Source of the DNA: Pseudomonas fontis | Lineage (GTDB): Bacteria; Pseudomonadota; Gammaproteobacteria; Pseudomonadales; Pseudomonadaceae | NCBI RefSeq assembly: GCF_028656955.1 | Contig: NZ_JAMDGY010000014.1 | Coordinates: 100,105 to 164,104 of the forward strand | Reading direction: 5' to 3' | DNA: 64,000 bases | Part shown: positions 47,526 through 55,926 of the stretch, in pieces | Layout: every line of letters begins with the position of its first letter | Numbering within the stretch: position 1 is the stretch's first letter | The notes under the pieces: model-generated | Database searches by the model: none | What the model saw: the letters and a program-made list of their open reading frames with translations, nothing else | Told to the model about the DNA's origin: nothing | Made by a program: the position numbers and the translations under genes

Positions 47526-48728
47526 TCAGGCGGCGGGCGACTGCGCCAGGTCAGACGGCTGCAGATGCCGATGACCGTACACTGCCGCCGCCAGCACGAC
47601 CACCCCCGCCGCCAGGGCCACCACGAACCCTGCACGTGCGCCGAGGGCATCCACTACCTGCCCGGACACCGCCGCGCCCAACGCAACGCCAATACCCAGC
47701 CCGGAAATCAGCCAGGTCAGCGCTTCGGTCAGGCGCGTACCGGGGACCATCTGCTCGACCAGTGTCATTGCCACGATCAGCGTGGGCGCAAAGAACAGGC
47801 CCGACAGCAGGATCGCCACGGACAAGCCGAGGATGTTGCTCGCCAGCAGCAACGGCAGCGTGCTCACCGCCGTCGCTACCCCGCACCAGAGGAACAGGCG
47901 CGGCAACGGTGTTTCCAGCTTCAAGGCGCCAAACACCAACCCCGCCAGGCAAGAGCCGAAGGCATACACCGACAACACGATGCTCGCCGCTGCCGGCTGG
48001 CCTTGATGTTGAGCGAACGCCACGCTGACCACGTCCACGGTGCCGACGATGGTGCCCATGGCCACCAGCAACAACAGCAGGACGCGCATGCCGCCAAGCC
48101 TGAGGATCGAGCCGCCACAGGTGTCGGTCTGCACCTGGACCGGGGGCTCGGTGCCGCGCTGTATCACGAAGGCAAATACACCAACGGCCAGGAACAATGC
48201 GGCAGCCAGAGGGCCCGCCTCGGGGAACAGCGCCACGCTTAACCCGACCGCCACCGGCGGCCCAGCAATAAATACCGCCTCATCCAGCACGGACTCCAGT
48301 GCATAGGCCGTTTGCAAGCGTGGTGTGCCCCGATAGATATGGGTCCAGCGGGCCCGCACCATGGCCGACACGCTGGGCATGAAGCCTGCCAGGACGGCGC
48401 AGACGAACAGTGTCCAGTCCGGTGCCTGCCAATGGGTACAGGCGAGCAACGCGAGAATGCCGAACACGCTGATGCTCGCAGCCAAGGGCAGCACCCGGCT
48501 TTGCCCCAGGCGATCGACCCGGCGCGCGATCTGTGGCGCCATCAGGGCACTGGTGAGGGCGAAGGTCGCAGCCACGGCGCCCGCCAAGCCATAGTTGCCG
48601 CGCAACAGGGCGAGCATGGTGATGATGCCGATGCCGGTCATGGCAATCGGCATGCGGGCCACCAGCCCAGCCAGGACAAAGCCCCGGCTGCCGGTGGCAG
48701 TAAACAGTTCACGGTACGGGTTGGCCAT
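47526..48728 (-). CDS. MFS transporter under a TetR-type repressor
   Basis: A 400-residue transporter with 12 hydrophobic segments (AGLVARMPIAMTGIGIITML.. to the C-terminal VVLAAAVYGHRH). It has a loop-like RRVDRLGQSRVLPL after helix 2. Substrate unknown. The ATG at 48728 (MANPYRELFTA) is chosen over 48755, because the latter start codon lies inside a perfect operator palindrome (48753-48767). Divergent from the TetR gene; the pair is a typical repressor and efflux unit. Confidence 0.87.
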   Translation of the reverse strand: MANPYRELFTATGSRGFVLAGLVARMPIAMTGIGIITMLALLRGNYGLAGAVAATFALTSALMAPQIARRVDRLGQSRVLPLAASISVFGILALLACTHWQAPDWTLFVCAVLAGFMPSVSAMVRARWTHIYRGTPRLQTAYALESVLDEAVFIAGPPVAVGLSVALFPEAGPLAAALFLAVGVFAFVIQRGTEPPVQVQTDTCGGSILRLGGMRVLLLLLVAMGTIVGTVDVVSVAFAQHQGQPAAASIVLSVYAFGSCLAGLVFGALKLETPLPRLFLWCGVATAVSTLPLLLASNILGLSVAILLSGLFFAPTLIVAMTLVEQMVPGTRLTEALTWLISGLGIGVALGAAVSGQVVDALGARAGFVVALAAGVVVLAAAVYGHRHLQPSDLAQSPAA

Positions 48729-48752
48729 CTTGGCACTCACTGGTGATAAATA

Positions 48753-48800
48753 CATACGGTGCGTATGCTTAAAAGCCTATGGACATACGCCACGTATGTC
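48753..48800. promoter_or_regulatory. Two TetR-type operators in the MFS/tetR divergent region
   Basis: O1 is CATACG-GTG-CGTATG (48753-48767); O2 is GACATACG-CCA-CGTATGTC (48782-48800). Both are perfect, share the CATACG arm and have centres 31 bp apart, about three helical turns, so they face the same side of the DNA. They lie between the two start codons. Confidence 0.8.
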
Positions 48801-48835
48801 AAATAGCATCCGTGCAACGATGACTGGAGAAAACC

Positions 48836-49450
48836 ATGCCCCGCCGCACCCGTGCCGACATGACCGAAGACACCCGCGCCCGCTTGATCGCGGTGGCTCG
48901 CCTGGCGTTTGGTACGCGCGGGTATGCCCGCACCTCGATGGATGAGTTCACCGCCGAGGCCGGTTTGACCCGTGGTGCGCTCTACCATCACTTCGGTGAC
49001 AAGCAAGGTTTGCTGGCGGCAGTGGTGGAGCAGATTGACGCCGAGATGGATGCCCGGCTGCAAGCGATTTCTGCAGATGCCCAGGAGCCGTGGCAAGGTT
49101 TTCGGGATCGCTGCCGTGGCTACCTGGCGATGGCACGTGAGGCGGAGTATCAACGGGTCGTGTTGCAGGATGCACGCGCGGTGCTCGGGGGTGCAATGCC
49201 GGGTGCCCAGTTGCAATGTGTCGCGTCATTGCGGGCGATTGTCGATCAGTTGATCGTCGCCGGGGTTGTGGCGCCGCTGGATGCGCAGGCGGTGGCGCGG
49301 TTGATTCATGGCAGCCTGACGGAGGCATCGTTCTGGATAGCCGAAGGGGACGACGGCGATGCCCGGCTGGTGCAGGCGTTGGCGGCGTTGGAGCTGATGC
49401 TGCAAGGTTTGCGGGCCCCATCGCGGGACGAGCCCGCCCCCACCGGTTAA
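48836..49450 (+). CDS. TetR-family transcription repressor
   Basis: A 204-residue regulator with the N-terminal helix-turn-helix TSMDEFTAEAGLTRGALYHHF (about 32-52) and a helical ligand domain of the YcdC/AcrR type. Divergent from the MFS gene, sharing two operators. TGGAGAAAACC precedes the ATG at 48836. The last residues (SRDEPAPTG) are encoded by a REP element that runs into the gene, so the C-terminal tail is repeat-derived. Confidence 0.9.
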   Translation: MPRRTRADMTEDTRARLIAVARLAFGTRGYARTSMDEFTAEAGLTRGALYHHFGDKQGLLAAVVEQIDAEMDARLQAISADAQEPWQGFRDRCRGYLAMAREAEYQRVVLQDARAVLGGAMPGAQLQCVASLRAIVDQLIVAGVVAPLDAQAVARLIHGSLTEASFWIAEGDDGDARLVQALAALELMLQGLRAPSRDEPAPTG

Positions 49451-49492
49451 GCATCACCCAGGCACCTGTGGGAACGGGCTCGTCCCGCGATT
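49419..49492. repeat. REP pair, GCGGGACGAGCCCGC type, partly inside the tetR gene
   Basis: Copy 1 (49419-49444) overlaps the last codons of the TetR gene; the inverted copy 2 (GGGAACGGGCTCGTCCCGCG region, 49466-49492) is intergenic. Confidence 0.88.
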
Positions 49493-49504
49493 CCTTGCTG
49501 AGAA

Positions 49505-50086
49505 TCACAAGGTAATGCTGGTCCCCAACAACCCCAAGAACGCCGCCAACCACGCCGGATGCGCCGGCCATGCCGGAGCCGTCGCCAGGTTGCCCTGCAC
49601 ATGGGCCTGGGTCACCTCGATTTCCACGTACGTGCCACCCGCCAACCGCACCTCCGGAGCACAGGCCGGGTAGGCGCTGCATTCGCGCCCCTCGAGCACC
49701 CCCGCCGCCGCCAGCAGTTGCGCCCCATGGCACACGGCGGCGATCGGCTTGCCCGCCTGGTCGATGGCCTTGACCAGCGCCAGCACCTCTTCATTCAATC
49801 GCAGGTACTCCGGCGCCCGCCCGCCCGGGATCACCAGCGCGTCGTAATCCTCAGCCCGTACCTTGGCAAAATCGAAGTTCAAGGCGAAGTTGTGCCCAGG
49901 CTTCTCGCTGTAGGTCTGGTCGCCCTCGAAATCATGGATCGCCGTACGCACCGACTGCCCCGCGCCCTTGCCCGGGCACACCGCATGCACCGTATGCCCG
50001 ACCATCTGCAAGGCCTGGAACGGCACCATCACTTCGTAGTCTTCGACGTAATCACCCACCAGCATGAGAATTTTCTTCGCAGCCAT
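49505..50086 (-). CDS. DJ-1/PfpI-family protein
   Basis: A 193-residue glutamine-amidotransferase-like protein. The nucleophile elbow is AVCHGAQ (Cys119, His120), with an acidic partner near Glu15 (GDYVEDYEV), and it contains [12 protein letters not shown]. Members are proteases, chaperones or glyoxalase/deglycase-type stress proteins; the activity cannot be assigned from sequence. Start ATG 50086 ([10 protein letters not shown]). Single gene after the tetR REP pair. Confidence 0.88.
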   Translation of the reverse strand: MAAKKILMLVGDYVEDYEVMVPFQALQMVGHTVHAVCPGKGAGQSVRTAIHDFEGDQTYSEKPGHNFALNFDFAKVRAEDYDALVIPGGRAPEYLRLNEEVLALVKAIDQAGKPIAAVCHGAQLLAAAGVLEGRECSAYPACAPEVRLAGGTYVEIEVTQAHVQGNLATAPAWPAHPAWLAAFLGLLGTSITL

Positions 50087-50139
50087 TGCCTGTGCTCCAT
50101 GTCGTTCGAGGGAAACCCACCCGCACTACAGTAGTCCGC

Positions 50140-51297
50140 TCAGCTACGCCGATCCAGCAGGTTGACCACCACCCGGTCGAGCCAGCCCCACAGCCGCTGC
50201 TGCACCCGCCGCCACAGCGGCCGCGCATGCCAATGGTCGAGATCGATCTGCAGGCTCTGGGCAAAGTCCCGGGTGAAACTCGCCGCCACCGCCTCGGTCA
50301 GCCCGGGGTCGATCGCCTCCAGGTTGGCTTCAAGGTTGAAGCGCAGGTTCCAGTGGTCGAAGTTGCACGAGCCGATCGTCACCCAGTCATCGATCAACAC
50401 CATCTTCAGGTGCAGGAAACACGGCTGGTACTCGAATATCTTCACCCCGGCACGCAACAGCCGTGGGTAATAGCGATGGCCGGCATAGCGCACGGAGGGA
50501 TGGTCGGTGCGCGGCCCGGTGAGCAGCAAGCGCACGTCGATGCCTTGCGCGGCAGCCCTTCGCAGCGAGCGGCGGACCTTCCAGGTCGGTAGAAAATACG
50601 GCGTCGCCAGCCAGATACGCCGGCTGCCACTGTTCAATGCCCGCACCAGCGATTGCAGGATGTCACGGTGCTGGCGGGCATCGGCATACGCGACCCGGCC
50701 CAGCCCTTCCCCCCCGCTGGGTACGCGGGGCAGGTGCGACAAGCCAAAGTGCGTCGGCGGGCGCCAGGCGGTGCGGCGCAAGTTGGCCCGCCACTGGCGG
50801 TCGAACAGCATTTGCCAGTCGGCGACCAGCGTGCCCTGCATCTGCACCATGACCTCGTGCCATTCACTGGCGTCTTCGCCCGGTCGCCAAAATTGGTCGG
50901 TGACCCCGGTGCCGCCGACCATCGACCAGTTCTGGTCGACCAGCAGCAGTTTGCGGTGGTCACGATAGAGGTTGCGCAAGCCGCGTCGCCAGCGCAGCCG
51001 GTTGTACCAGCGCAGCTCCACGCCCGCCGTTTGCAGGCGTTGGCGCAGGCTCAGGGTGAAGGCCAGCGAACCGTAGTCATCGAACAGGCAGCGCACCTGC
51101 ACGCCCCGCTCGGCCGCCTCGCTCAGGGCCTGGACCAGCGCTTCGGCGCAAGCACCGGCTTCGACCAGGTAGAGCTCCAGGTCGATCTGCAATTGGGCAC
51201 ACCCAATCGCGCTGAGCATGCGTGGAAAGAAGCTCGGGCCGTCGATCAGCAGCTCGAATTGGTTGCCGGCACGCCAGGGGAACACCGGCCCGGCCAT
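50140..51297 (-). CDS. Phospholipase D-family cardiolipin synthase (ClsB-like)
   Basis: A 385-residue protein with two HKD active-site motifs: HRKLLLVD at His114 and HLKMVLID at His296, each followed by GG/GS-rich segments (VGGTGVTD; IGSCNFD). No N-terminal TM anchor, as in ClsB. It probably joins phosphatidylglycerol units to cardiolipin at the inner membrane; a phospholipase is the alternative. Its ATG lies 1 base after the yceI stop, so it is co-translated with it. Confidence 0.87.
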   Translation of the reverse strand: MAGPVFPWRAGNQFELLIDGPSFFPRMLSAIGCAQLQIDLELYLVEAGACAEALVQALSEAAERGVQVRCLFDDYGSLAFTLSLRQRLQTAGVELRWYNRLRWRRGLRNLYRDHRKLLLVDQNWSMVGGTGVTDQFWRPGEDASEWHEVMVQMQGTLVADWQMLFDRQWRANLRRTAWRPPTHFGLSHLPRVPSGGEGLGRVAYADARQHRDILQSLVRALNSGSRRIWLATPYFLPTWKVRRSLRRAAAQGIDVRLLLTGPRTDHPSVRYAGHRYYPRLLRAGVKIFEYQPCFLHLKMVLIDDWVTIGSCNFDHWNLRFNLEANLEAIDPGLTEAVAASFTRDFAQSLQIDLDHWHARPLWRRVQQRLWGWLDRVVVNLLDRRS

Positions 51298-51298
51298 G

Positions 51299-51880
51299 TC
51301 AGCGCGCCGTGAAGATCAGCACCGCACCCACCGGCACCGAGGTATTGATCGACTTGAGCCCAGCCAGTTTGCGCAGCGTGGCCAGCCCCGGCAGCAGGTC
51401 GAAGTGTTCGGCCCGCAGGATCAGCGGTTCCAGGGTGACCACCTGAAAGCGCCGCTCATCCAGACGCGTCGCCAACAGCTGGGCGTTGTAGCTGTGCGAC
51501 TTGCCGTGCAGGGTCACCGTCAAGGGCAGGCGCAGCTCGACCTGGGCACCGTTGGCCAGGTCATTGATCGGGCGCGGGTCGATCTGCGCCTCGATGCTGG
51601 CTTCCGGGAAGGTTGCAACATCGAACAGCTCATTGCGCATGCGCTCGTCACGCAACGGGATACCGCTGTTGACCGAGTCCATCTCGATCTGCAACTGCGC
51701 CGCGCCCTTGCGATCCACTGTGCCGTGCATTACCAGGAAGCGGTGCACTTCGGAGATATCGCCGTTCTTGCTGGTGATGAAGGACAATCGCGAAGACTCG
51801 CCGTCCAGGTGCCAGTTGGCGTGGGCCGGCAGGGAGAACAGGGCCAGCAGGGCAAGTAGCAGTCGCAAGCGGTTGAACAT
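51299..51880 (-). CDS. YceI-family periplasmic lipid-binding-like protein
   Basis: A 193-residue protein with a signal peptide (LLLALLALFSLPAHA, cleaved before NWHLDG at about 22) and the YceI lipocalin-like barrel: SSRLSFITSKNGDISEVHRFLVMHG, then IDPRPIND and VTLHGKSHSYNAQL. The family binds isoprenoid chains in known structures; the biological role is unclear. ATG 51880 is the start of the signal peptide. It is immediately upstream of the cardiolipin synthase gene, suggesting an envelope-lipid operon. Confidence 0.88.
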   Translation of the reverse strand: MFNRLRLLLALLALFSLPAHANWHLDGESSRLSFITSKNGDISEVHRFLVMHGTVDRKGAAQLQIEMDSVNSGIPLRDERMRNELFDVATFPEASIEAQIDPRPINDLANGAQVELRLPLTVTLHGKSHSYNAQLLATRLDERRFQVVTLEPLILRAEHFDLLPGLATLRKLAGLKSINTSVPVGAVLIFTAR

Positions 51881-51926
51881 GAGAAATCCTGAAACAAAGT
51901 GATCGCCAACCTTAACCGCGCAGGCC

Positions 51927-52223
51927 TCACGGCAGCAAGCGACAGCCCTCGCGCGGGCCCAGCCACACGGCCGTGTTGCGCCGCCCGAGACCTTCGGCAA
52001 TCACTCGCTGCGCCGGCGGTTCATCCTCCAGCCGGCTCAAGGGCAGGTATTGCTGCACATACCCCTGGCAGTAGGCCGCATCGAAGCCCATGACATATCG
52101 GCAGGAGCAGTACTCCTTGGCCGAGTAGGCGCTGAGGATATCCGGAAAGTCCTCCAGGGCCTGGCGCTCGTACCAGGCCCAGGCACCGAGCACGAGCAGC
52201 ACGAGCAGCACAATCCGCTTCAT
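51927..52223 (-). CDS. Small secreted or membrane-anchored hypothetical protein
   Basis: A 98-residue protein with an N-terminal hydrophobic segment (IVLLVLLVLGAWAWY) and a soluble part with four cysteines (EYCSCRYVMGFDAAYCQGYVQQYLPLSR; REGCRLLP) that could form disulfides in the periplasm. The start overlaps the stop of the upstream serine hydrolase gene by 4 bases (ATGA), a strong sign of coupled function. No family recognised. Confidence 0.78.
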   Translation of the reverse strand: MKRIVLLVLLVLGAWAWYERQALEDFPDILSAYSAKEYCSCRYVMGFDAAYCQGYVQQYLPLSRLEDEPPAQRVIAEGLGRRNTAVWLGPREGCRLLP

Positions 52224-53317
52224 GGCGATTCTCCGGCAAAGGCTGCCAGCACGCGCTTGAGCAGTTCGTTGTGCGCGTAGGTGCCATCGCGGTCATCGCC
52301 ATAGCGCACGATCACCAATTTCTCTTTGGGCAACACATACAACGCCTGCCCCCAGTGCCCCAGTGCGGCGAAGGTGTCGGCCGGGGCATCCGGCCAGGGC
52401 CTGGGCCCACCGGCCAGCGGCACGTTGAGCCACCACTGCCCGCCCGCCACCGCCTCACCGGGTGTCGCCGTGGCGTGCTCGAAGGGTGCTCGGTTGAATT
52501 TGACCCAGCTTGCAGGCAGCAACTGGCGGCCCTGCCACTGCCCGTCTCGCTGCATCAGCAGGCCGATGCGCGCCAGGTCACGGGCGCTCATGTAGAGGTA
52601 GGAAGAGCCCACGAAGGTGCCACTGGGGTCACGCTCCCAGGTCGCGGTGCGAATGCCCAGCGGGTCGAACAGTGCCTGCCACGGCCAGTCGTCATAGTGC
52701 TGGCTGCCAACCATGCCGCGCAGAGCGGCGGCCAGCACGGTGCTGTCACCACTGGAATAGAGGAAGCGCTCGCCCGGTGCTGCCACGGCGGCGTGGCTGG
52801 CGGTATAGGCCGCCATGTCGACCCGGTCACGGGTGTAGAGCATGGCCACAACCGAGGATTTCAGCGGGGCGTATTCGTAGTCCTCCTGCCAGTCCAGGCC
52901 GCTGGCCCAGTGCAGCAGGTCCTTGATGCGCACCTCGGGGTGCGTTTGCATCGGCGCGTAGAAGCGCGCAACCGGGTCATCGAGGGTAAAGCGCCCTTGC
53001 CCCTGGGCGATGCCCAGCAGGGTCGCCAGCACGCTTTTGCTGATCGACCAGGTCAGGTGCGCGGTAGTGGCCGTGGTGGGCGCGGCGTAGTGTTCATAGA
53101 CAATCCGCCCGTCGCGGATGACCAGCAGGGCATCGCTGCGCACCCCCGCCCGCGAGGGCTGGTCGCGCAGCGCGAAGGCGTACGCCTGCAGCGACTGCAC
53201 CGCAGCGCTGGTAGGTGGCGGTGCTGACTGCCAATCCGGCACCGGCCAGGTTTCAGCGCTGGCCTGGGTGCCCCAGCACAGCGCGACGATCATCCACGAC
53301 AACAGCCTTCTACCCAT
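52220..53317 (-). CDS. Serine hydrolase of the beta-lactamase/esterase family
   Basis: A 365-residue exported protein: signal peptide to about ASAETW (21-22), the SxxK motif SISK (Ser91, Lys94), a Tyr motif YSSGD near 188, and a C-terminal HWGQALYVLPKEKLVIV in place of the KTG box. It resembles 6-aminohexanoate-dimer hydrolase and EstB-type enzymes rather than a true resistance beta-lactamase. Coupled to the cysteine-rich small protein downstream. Confidence 0.87.
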   Translation of the reverse strand: MGRRLLSWMIVALCWGTQASAETWPVPDWQSAPPPTSAAVQSLQAYAFALRDQPSRAGVRSDALLVIRDGRIVYEHYAAPTTATTAHLTWSISKSVLATLLGIAQGQGRFTLDDPVARFYAPMQTHPEVRIKDLLHWASGLDWQEDYEYAPLKSSVVAMLYTRDRVDMAAYTASHAAVAAPGERFLYSSGDSTVLAAALRGMVGSQHYDDWPWQALFDPLGIRTATWERDPSGTFVGSSYLYMSARDLARIGLLMQRDGQWQGRQLLPASWVKFNRAPFEHATATPGEAVAGGQWWLNVPLAGGPRPWPDAPADTFAALGHWGQALYVLPKEKLVIVRYGDDRDGTYAHNELLKRVLAAFAGESP

Positions 53318-53359
53318 GACCCGCCCTCGTGGCTGTGGTCGGGCAAGGCTAGCAGGCTT

Positions 53360-54253
53360 TCATGACAATCCCGCAGCGGCCCAGGCCTTGGCCAGGCGCT
53401 TGGCCCGGGCGGCGCTGGCCAGTTCAAGGATGCCGCGATCACGCTGCCACAACTCGGCCCATGGCCCCGTTGCGCTGCTCAGTGCCTGGTCAAGTTCGGC
53501 ACGCATGGCGCCGAACTGGGCGAACAGGCCACCGAGCAGCAGATGACAGGCTGTCGAATCGGCACACTGCCGGCTGGCTTCGGCGCAGCCACCGAGCAGG
53601 CTGATCAGGCGCAGTTGCAGCCCCTGAGGCCATTGGTTGCCACGCCCGACGCCGTACAACCAGGCCGCCAGCGCGCTGAGCACATACAGGTCTTCGAGCG
53701 AGCGGAACGGTTTGACGTAGGCATCCCAGCCATCCCCGGCCAGGCGCTCGCACAGCACCTGCTCCAGGTACAGCTTGGCGTGGCTGACTTCGGGAATCAG
53801 CGGCAGGGTCGGCAAGGGTTCGATGCGCACCCCCGGCTCGCCCGGGTAGACCACGGTCAGGCTCAACTGCGGTGACTCGCCCGGCGCCTCGCTGCGCGCG
53901 GCCACCAGCAACCAGTCGGCCTCCAGGCCCGCCGTGACGAAATCCTTGCGCCCGGTCAGGCGCAGCGCTTCCTGGTCCAGGCGCATGTGCATGTCGGCTG
54001 GCCGCACACTGCGCTGTTCGGTCGCACACAACGCCCCCAGCGTATGCGGCGCACTTGGCCATAAAACCCGCAAGGCCGCCTGATACCCCACCAGAAAAGC
54101 CAGCCCCGGCGTCGGCATGGCCTGCCCGCCAAGCACCGCCAATTCGAACGGGCTGACCGGGCCCAACTGCCCGAGCAAACTGGCGTAGGTATCGGTCAGG
54201 CTGCCCAGCAGCGCCTGCGGCTGCGGGTGATTGAGTCGTTCCAACCAGGTCAT
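53360..54253 (-). CDS. Acyl-CoA dehydrogenase-like protein, short
   Basis: A 297-residue protein with acyl-CoA dehydrogenase middle-domain features: PTPGLAFLVGYQAALRVL, then DMHMRLDQEALRLTGRKDFVTAGLEADWLLVAARSE. It is about 80 residues shorter than typical members, and the usual C-terminal flavin and glutamate-base motifs are not evident, so it may not be a normal dehydrogenase. The ATG at 54253 has AAGGAG at ideal spacing; the in-frame start at 54277 is rejected. Divergent from olsB across a region with PHO-box-like repeats. Confidence 0.75.
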   Translation of the reverse strand: MTWLERLNHPQPQALLGSLTDTYASLLGQLGPVSPFELAVLGGQAMPTPGLAFLVGYQAALRVLWPSAPHTLGALCATEQRSVRPADMHMRLDQEALRLTGRKDFVTAGLEADWLLVAARSEAPGESPQLSLTVVYPGEPGVRIEPLPTLPLIPEVSHAKLYLEQVLCERLAGDGWDAYVKPFRSLEDLYVLSALAAWLYGVGRGNQWPQGLQLRLISLLGGCAEASRQCADSTACHLLLGGLFAQFGAMRAELDQALSSATGPWAELWQRDRGILELASAARAKRLAKAWAAAGLS

Positions 54254-54270
54254 GCACACACTCCTTGGGG

Positions 54271-54299
54271 CTGTCATCCAAGCATCACCAAAGGTTCAC
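54271..54299. promoter_or_regulatory. PHO-box-like repeats upstream of olsBA
   Basis: Three units at 11-base spacing: CTGTCAT (perfect), GCATCAC and GGTTCAC, sharing TCA at the same position. They end 87 bases before olsB and start 18 bases before the divergent acyl-CoA dehydrogenase-like gene. PhoB control of ornithine lipid synthesis under phosphate limitation is established in several bacteria. Confidence 0.45.
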
Positions 54300-54385
54300 G
54301 GAGGTGACACCGCGGTTACCTAGGCTGAGCTTGCACAACAAAGTCGACCGGCCGCAACCCCATGGCTGGCTTATGGAGACTCGCA

Positions 54386-55141
54386 ATGACTCAGATCGCT
54401 CGCTCTGGCGACAACAGCACTGACCGCCGTCTGCAAGCCGAACGCCTGGTCGGGCCGGCAGCCCTGCAGGAAGCACAAGCCCTTCGCTTCAGCGTTTTCA
54501 GCGCTGAGTTCAAGGCCAAACTCAAAGGCGCCGAGCTGGGCCTGGACATGGACGACTACGACATTCATTGCCGGCATATCGGCGTGCGCGATCTGAACAC
54601 CGGGCGCCTGGTGGCCACCACCCGCCTGCTTGACCACCAGGCTGCCAACAGCCTGGGGCGTTTCTACAGCGAAGAGGAATTCAGCCTGCACGGCCTCGGC
54701 CACCTGCAAGGGCCGATCCTCGAACTGGGGCGTACCTGCGTCGACCCGGCCTACCGCAACGGCGGCACCATCGCCGTGCTCTGGGGTGAACTGGCCGAAG
54801 TGCTCAACGAAGGCCGCTACAGCTACCTGATGGGCTGTGCAAGCATCCCCATGCAGGACGGCGGCGTCCAGGCCCACGCGATCATGCAGCGCCTGCGCGA
54901 ACGCTACCTGTGCACCGAGCACCTGCGCGCCGAGCCGAAGAACCCGCTGCCGAGCCTGGACCTGCCGGGCAATGTCATCGCCGAGATGCCGCCGCTGCTC
55001 AAGGCCTACATGCGCCTGGGCGCGAAGATCTGCGGCGAGCCGTGCTGGGACGAGGACTTCCAGGTCGCCGACGTGTTCATCCTGCTCAAGCGCGACGAAC
55101 TCTGCCCGCGCTATGCCCGTCACTTCAAGGCGGCAGTCTGA
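54386..55141 (+). CDS. olsB: Ornithine N-alpha-acyltransferase OlsB
   Basis: A 251-residue GNAT-fold enzyme that adds a 3-hydroxyacyl chain from acyl-ACP to ornithine, giving lyso-ornithine lipid. Family features are [18 protein letters not shown] near 31, [33 protein letters not shown] near 117 and YLMGCASI. The ATG at 54386 has GGAGA upstream; 54362 is an alternative. The stop overlaps the olsA start by one base (TGATG). Confidence 0.92.
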   Translation: MTQIARSGDNSTDRRLQAERLVGPAALQEAQALRFSVFSAEFKAKLKGAELGLDMDDYDIHCRHIGVRDLNTGRLVATTRLLDHQAANSLGRFYSEEEFSLHGLGHLQGPILELGRTCVDPAYRNGGTIAVLWGELAEVLNEGRYSYLMGCASIPMQDGGVQAHAIMQRLRERYLCTEHLRAEPKNPLPSLDLPGNVIAEMPPLLKAYMRLGAKICGEPCWDEDFQVADVFILLKRDELCPRYARHFKAAV

Positions 55142-55926
55142 TGCAACGCCTGCGCGTCATCGCGCGGATCGTGCGGGTCATGCTGGTGGTGCTGTTCGGC
55201 CTGGGCATGGCAACGCTGTTCAGCCTGTATGAACGCCTGGGCGTCGCCACCTCGGCGCAACGCCGCCAGCGCTGGTCGCAGCGGTTCATGCGCCGTTTGA
55301 GCGGCGCCCTGCCGTTCAAGGTGCGGGTGGTCGGGCAACTGCCGCAACAGCCGATGCTGTGGGTCAGCAACCATGTGTCCTGGACCGATATCCCGCTGCT
55401 GGGCATGCTCGCGCCGCTGTCGTTCCTGTCCAAGGCCGAGGTGCGTAGCTGGCCGGTGGCGGGCTGGCTGGCGCTGAAGGCCGGCACGCTGTTCATCCGC
55501 CGTGGCGGTGGTGACAGCCAGCTGCTGCGCAAGCAGATCAACCAGCACCTGGATCAGGCCTGCCCGCTGCTGATCTTCCCGGAAGGCACCACCACCGATG
55601 GCCGTAGCCTGCGCACCTTCCATGGTCGCCTGCTGGCCAGTGCCATCGACACCGGCACGCCGTTGCAACCGGTGGCACTGCGTTACCTGCGTGATGGCAA
55701 GCCGGACCCGATAGCACCCTTCATCGGCGATGACGACCTGCTCTCGCACCTGATGCGTCTGTTCAGCCAGGACTGCGGCGAGGTGGAAATCCAGCTACTG
55801 GAACCGATTGCCAGCCACGGCGAGGAACGCGCGGCCCTGGCGTTCAAGGCACAACTTGCCGTGCAGGTCGCGCTGTTCGGCGCCGAGCCGGTGGCCCAGC
55901 CACAGCGCCGGGCGAAAGCCGCCTAA
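55141..55926 (+). CDS. olsA: Lyso-ornithine lipid O-acyltransferase OlsA
   Basis: A 261-residue PlsC-type membrane acyltransferase that completes ornithine lipid. It has an N-terminal hydrophobic segment (IVRVMLVVLFGLGMATLF), the HX4D motif NHVSWTD (His78, Asp83), TLFIRRGGGDSQ and the phosphate-binding FPEGTTTDG near 151. Start ATG 55141 overlaps the olsB stop. Its 3' end overlaps the convergent acpH by 4 bases. Confidence 0.92.
   Translation: MQRLRVIARIVRVMLVVLFGLGMATLFSLYERLGVATSAQRRQRWSQRFMRRLSGALPFKVRVVGQLPQQPMLWVSNHVSWTDIPLLGMLAPLSFLSKAEVRSWPVAGWLALKAGTLFIRRGGGDSQLLRKQINQHLDQACPLLIFPEGTTTDGRSLRTFHGRLLASAIDTGTPLQPVALRYLRDGKPDPIAPFIGDDDLLSHLMRLFSQDCGEVEIQLLEPIASHGEERAALAFKAQLAVQVALFGAEPVAQPQRRAKAA

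Noticed and set aside
52220..53317. Serine hydrolase considered as a class C antibiotic-resistance beta-lactamase
   Set aside because: SxxK is present, but the YxN and KTG boxes are replaced (YSSGD, HWGQ), as in esterase/amidohydrolase relatives.
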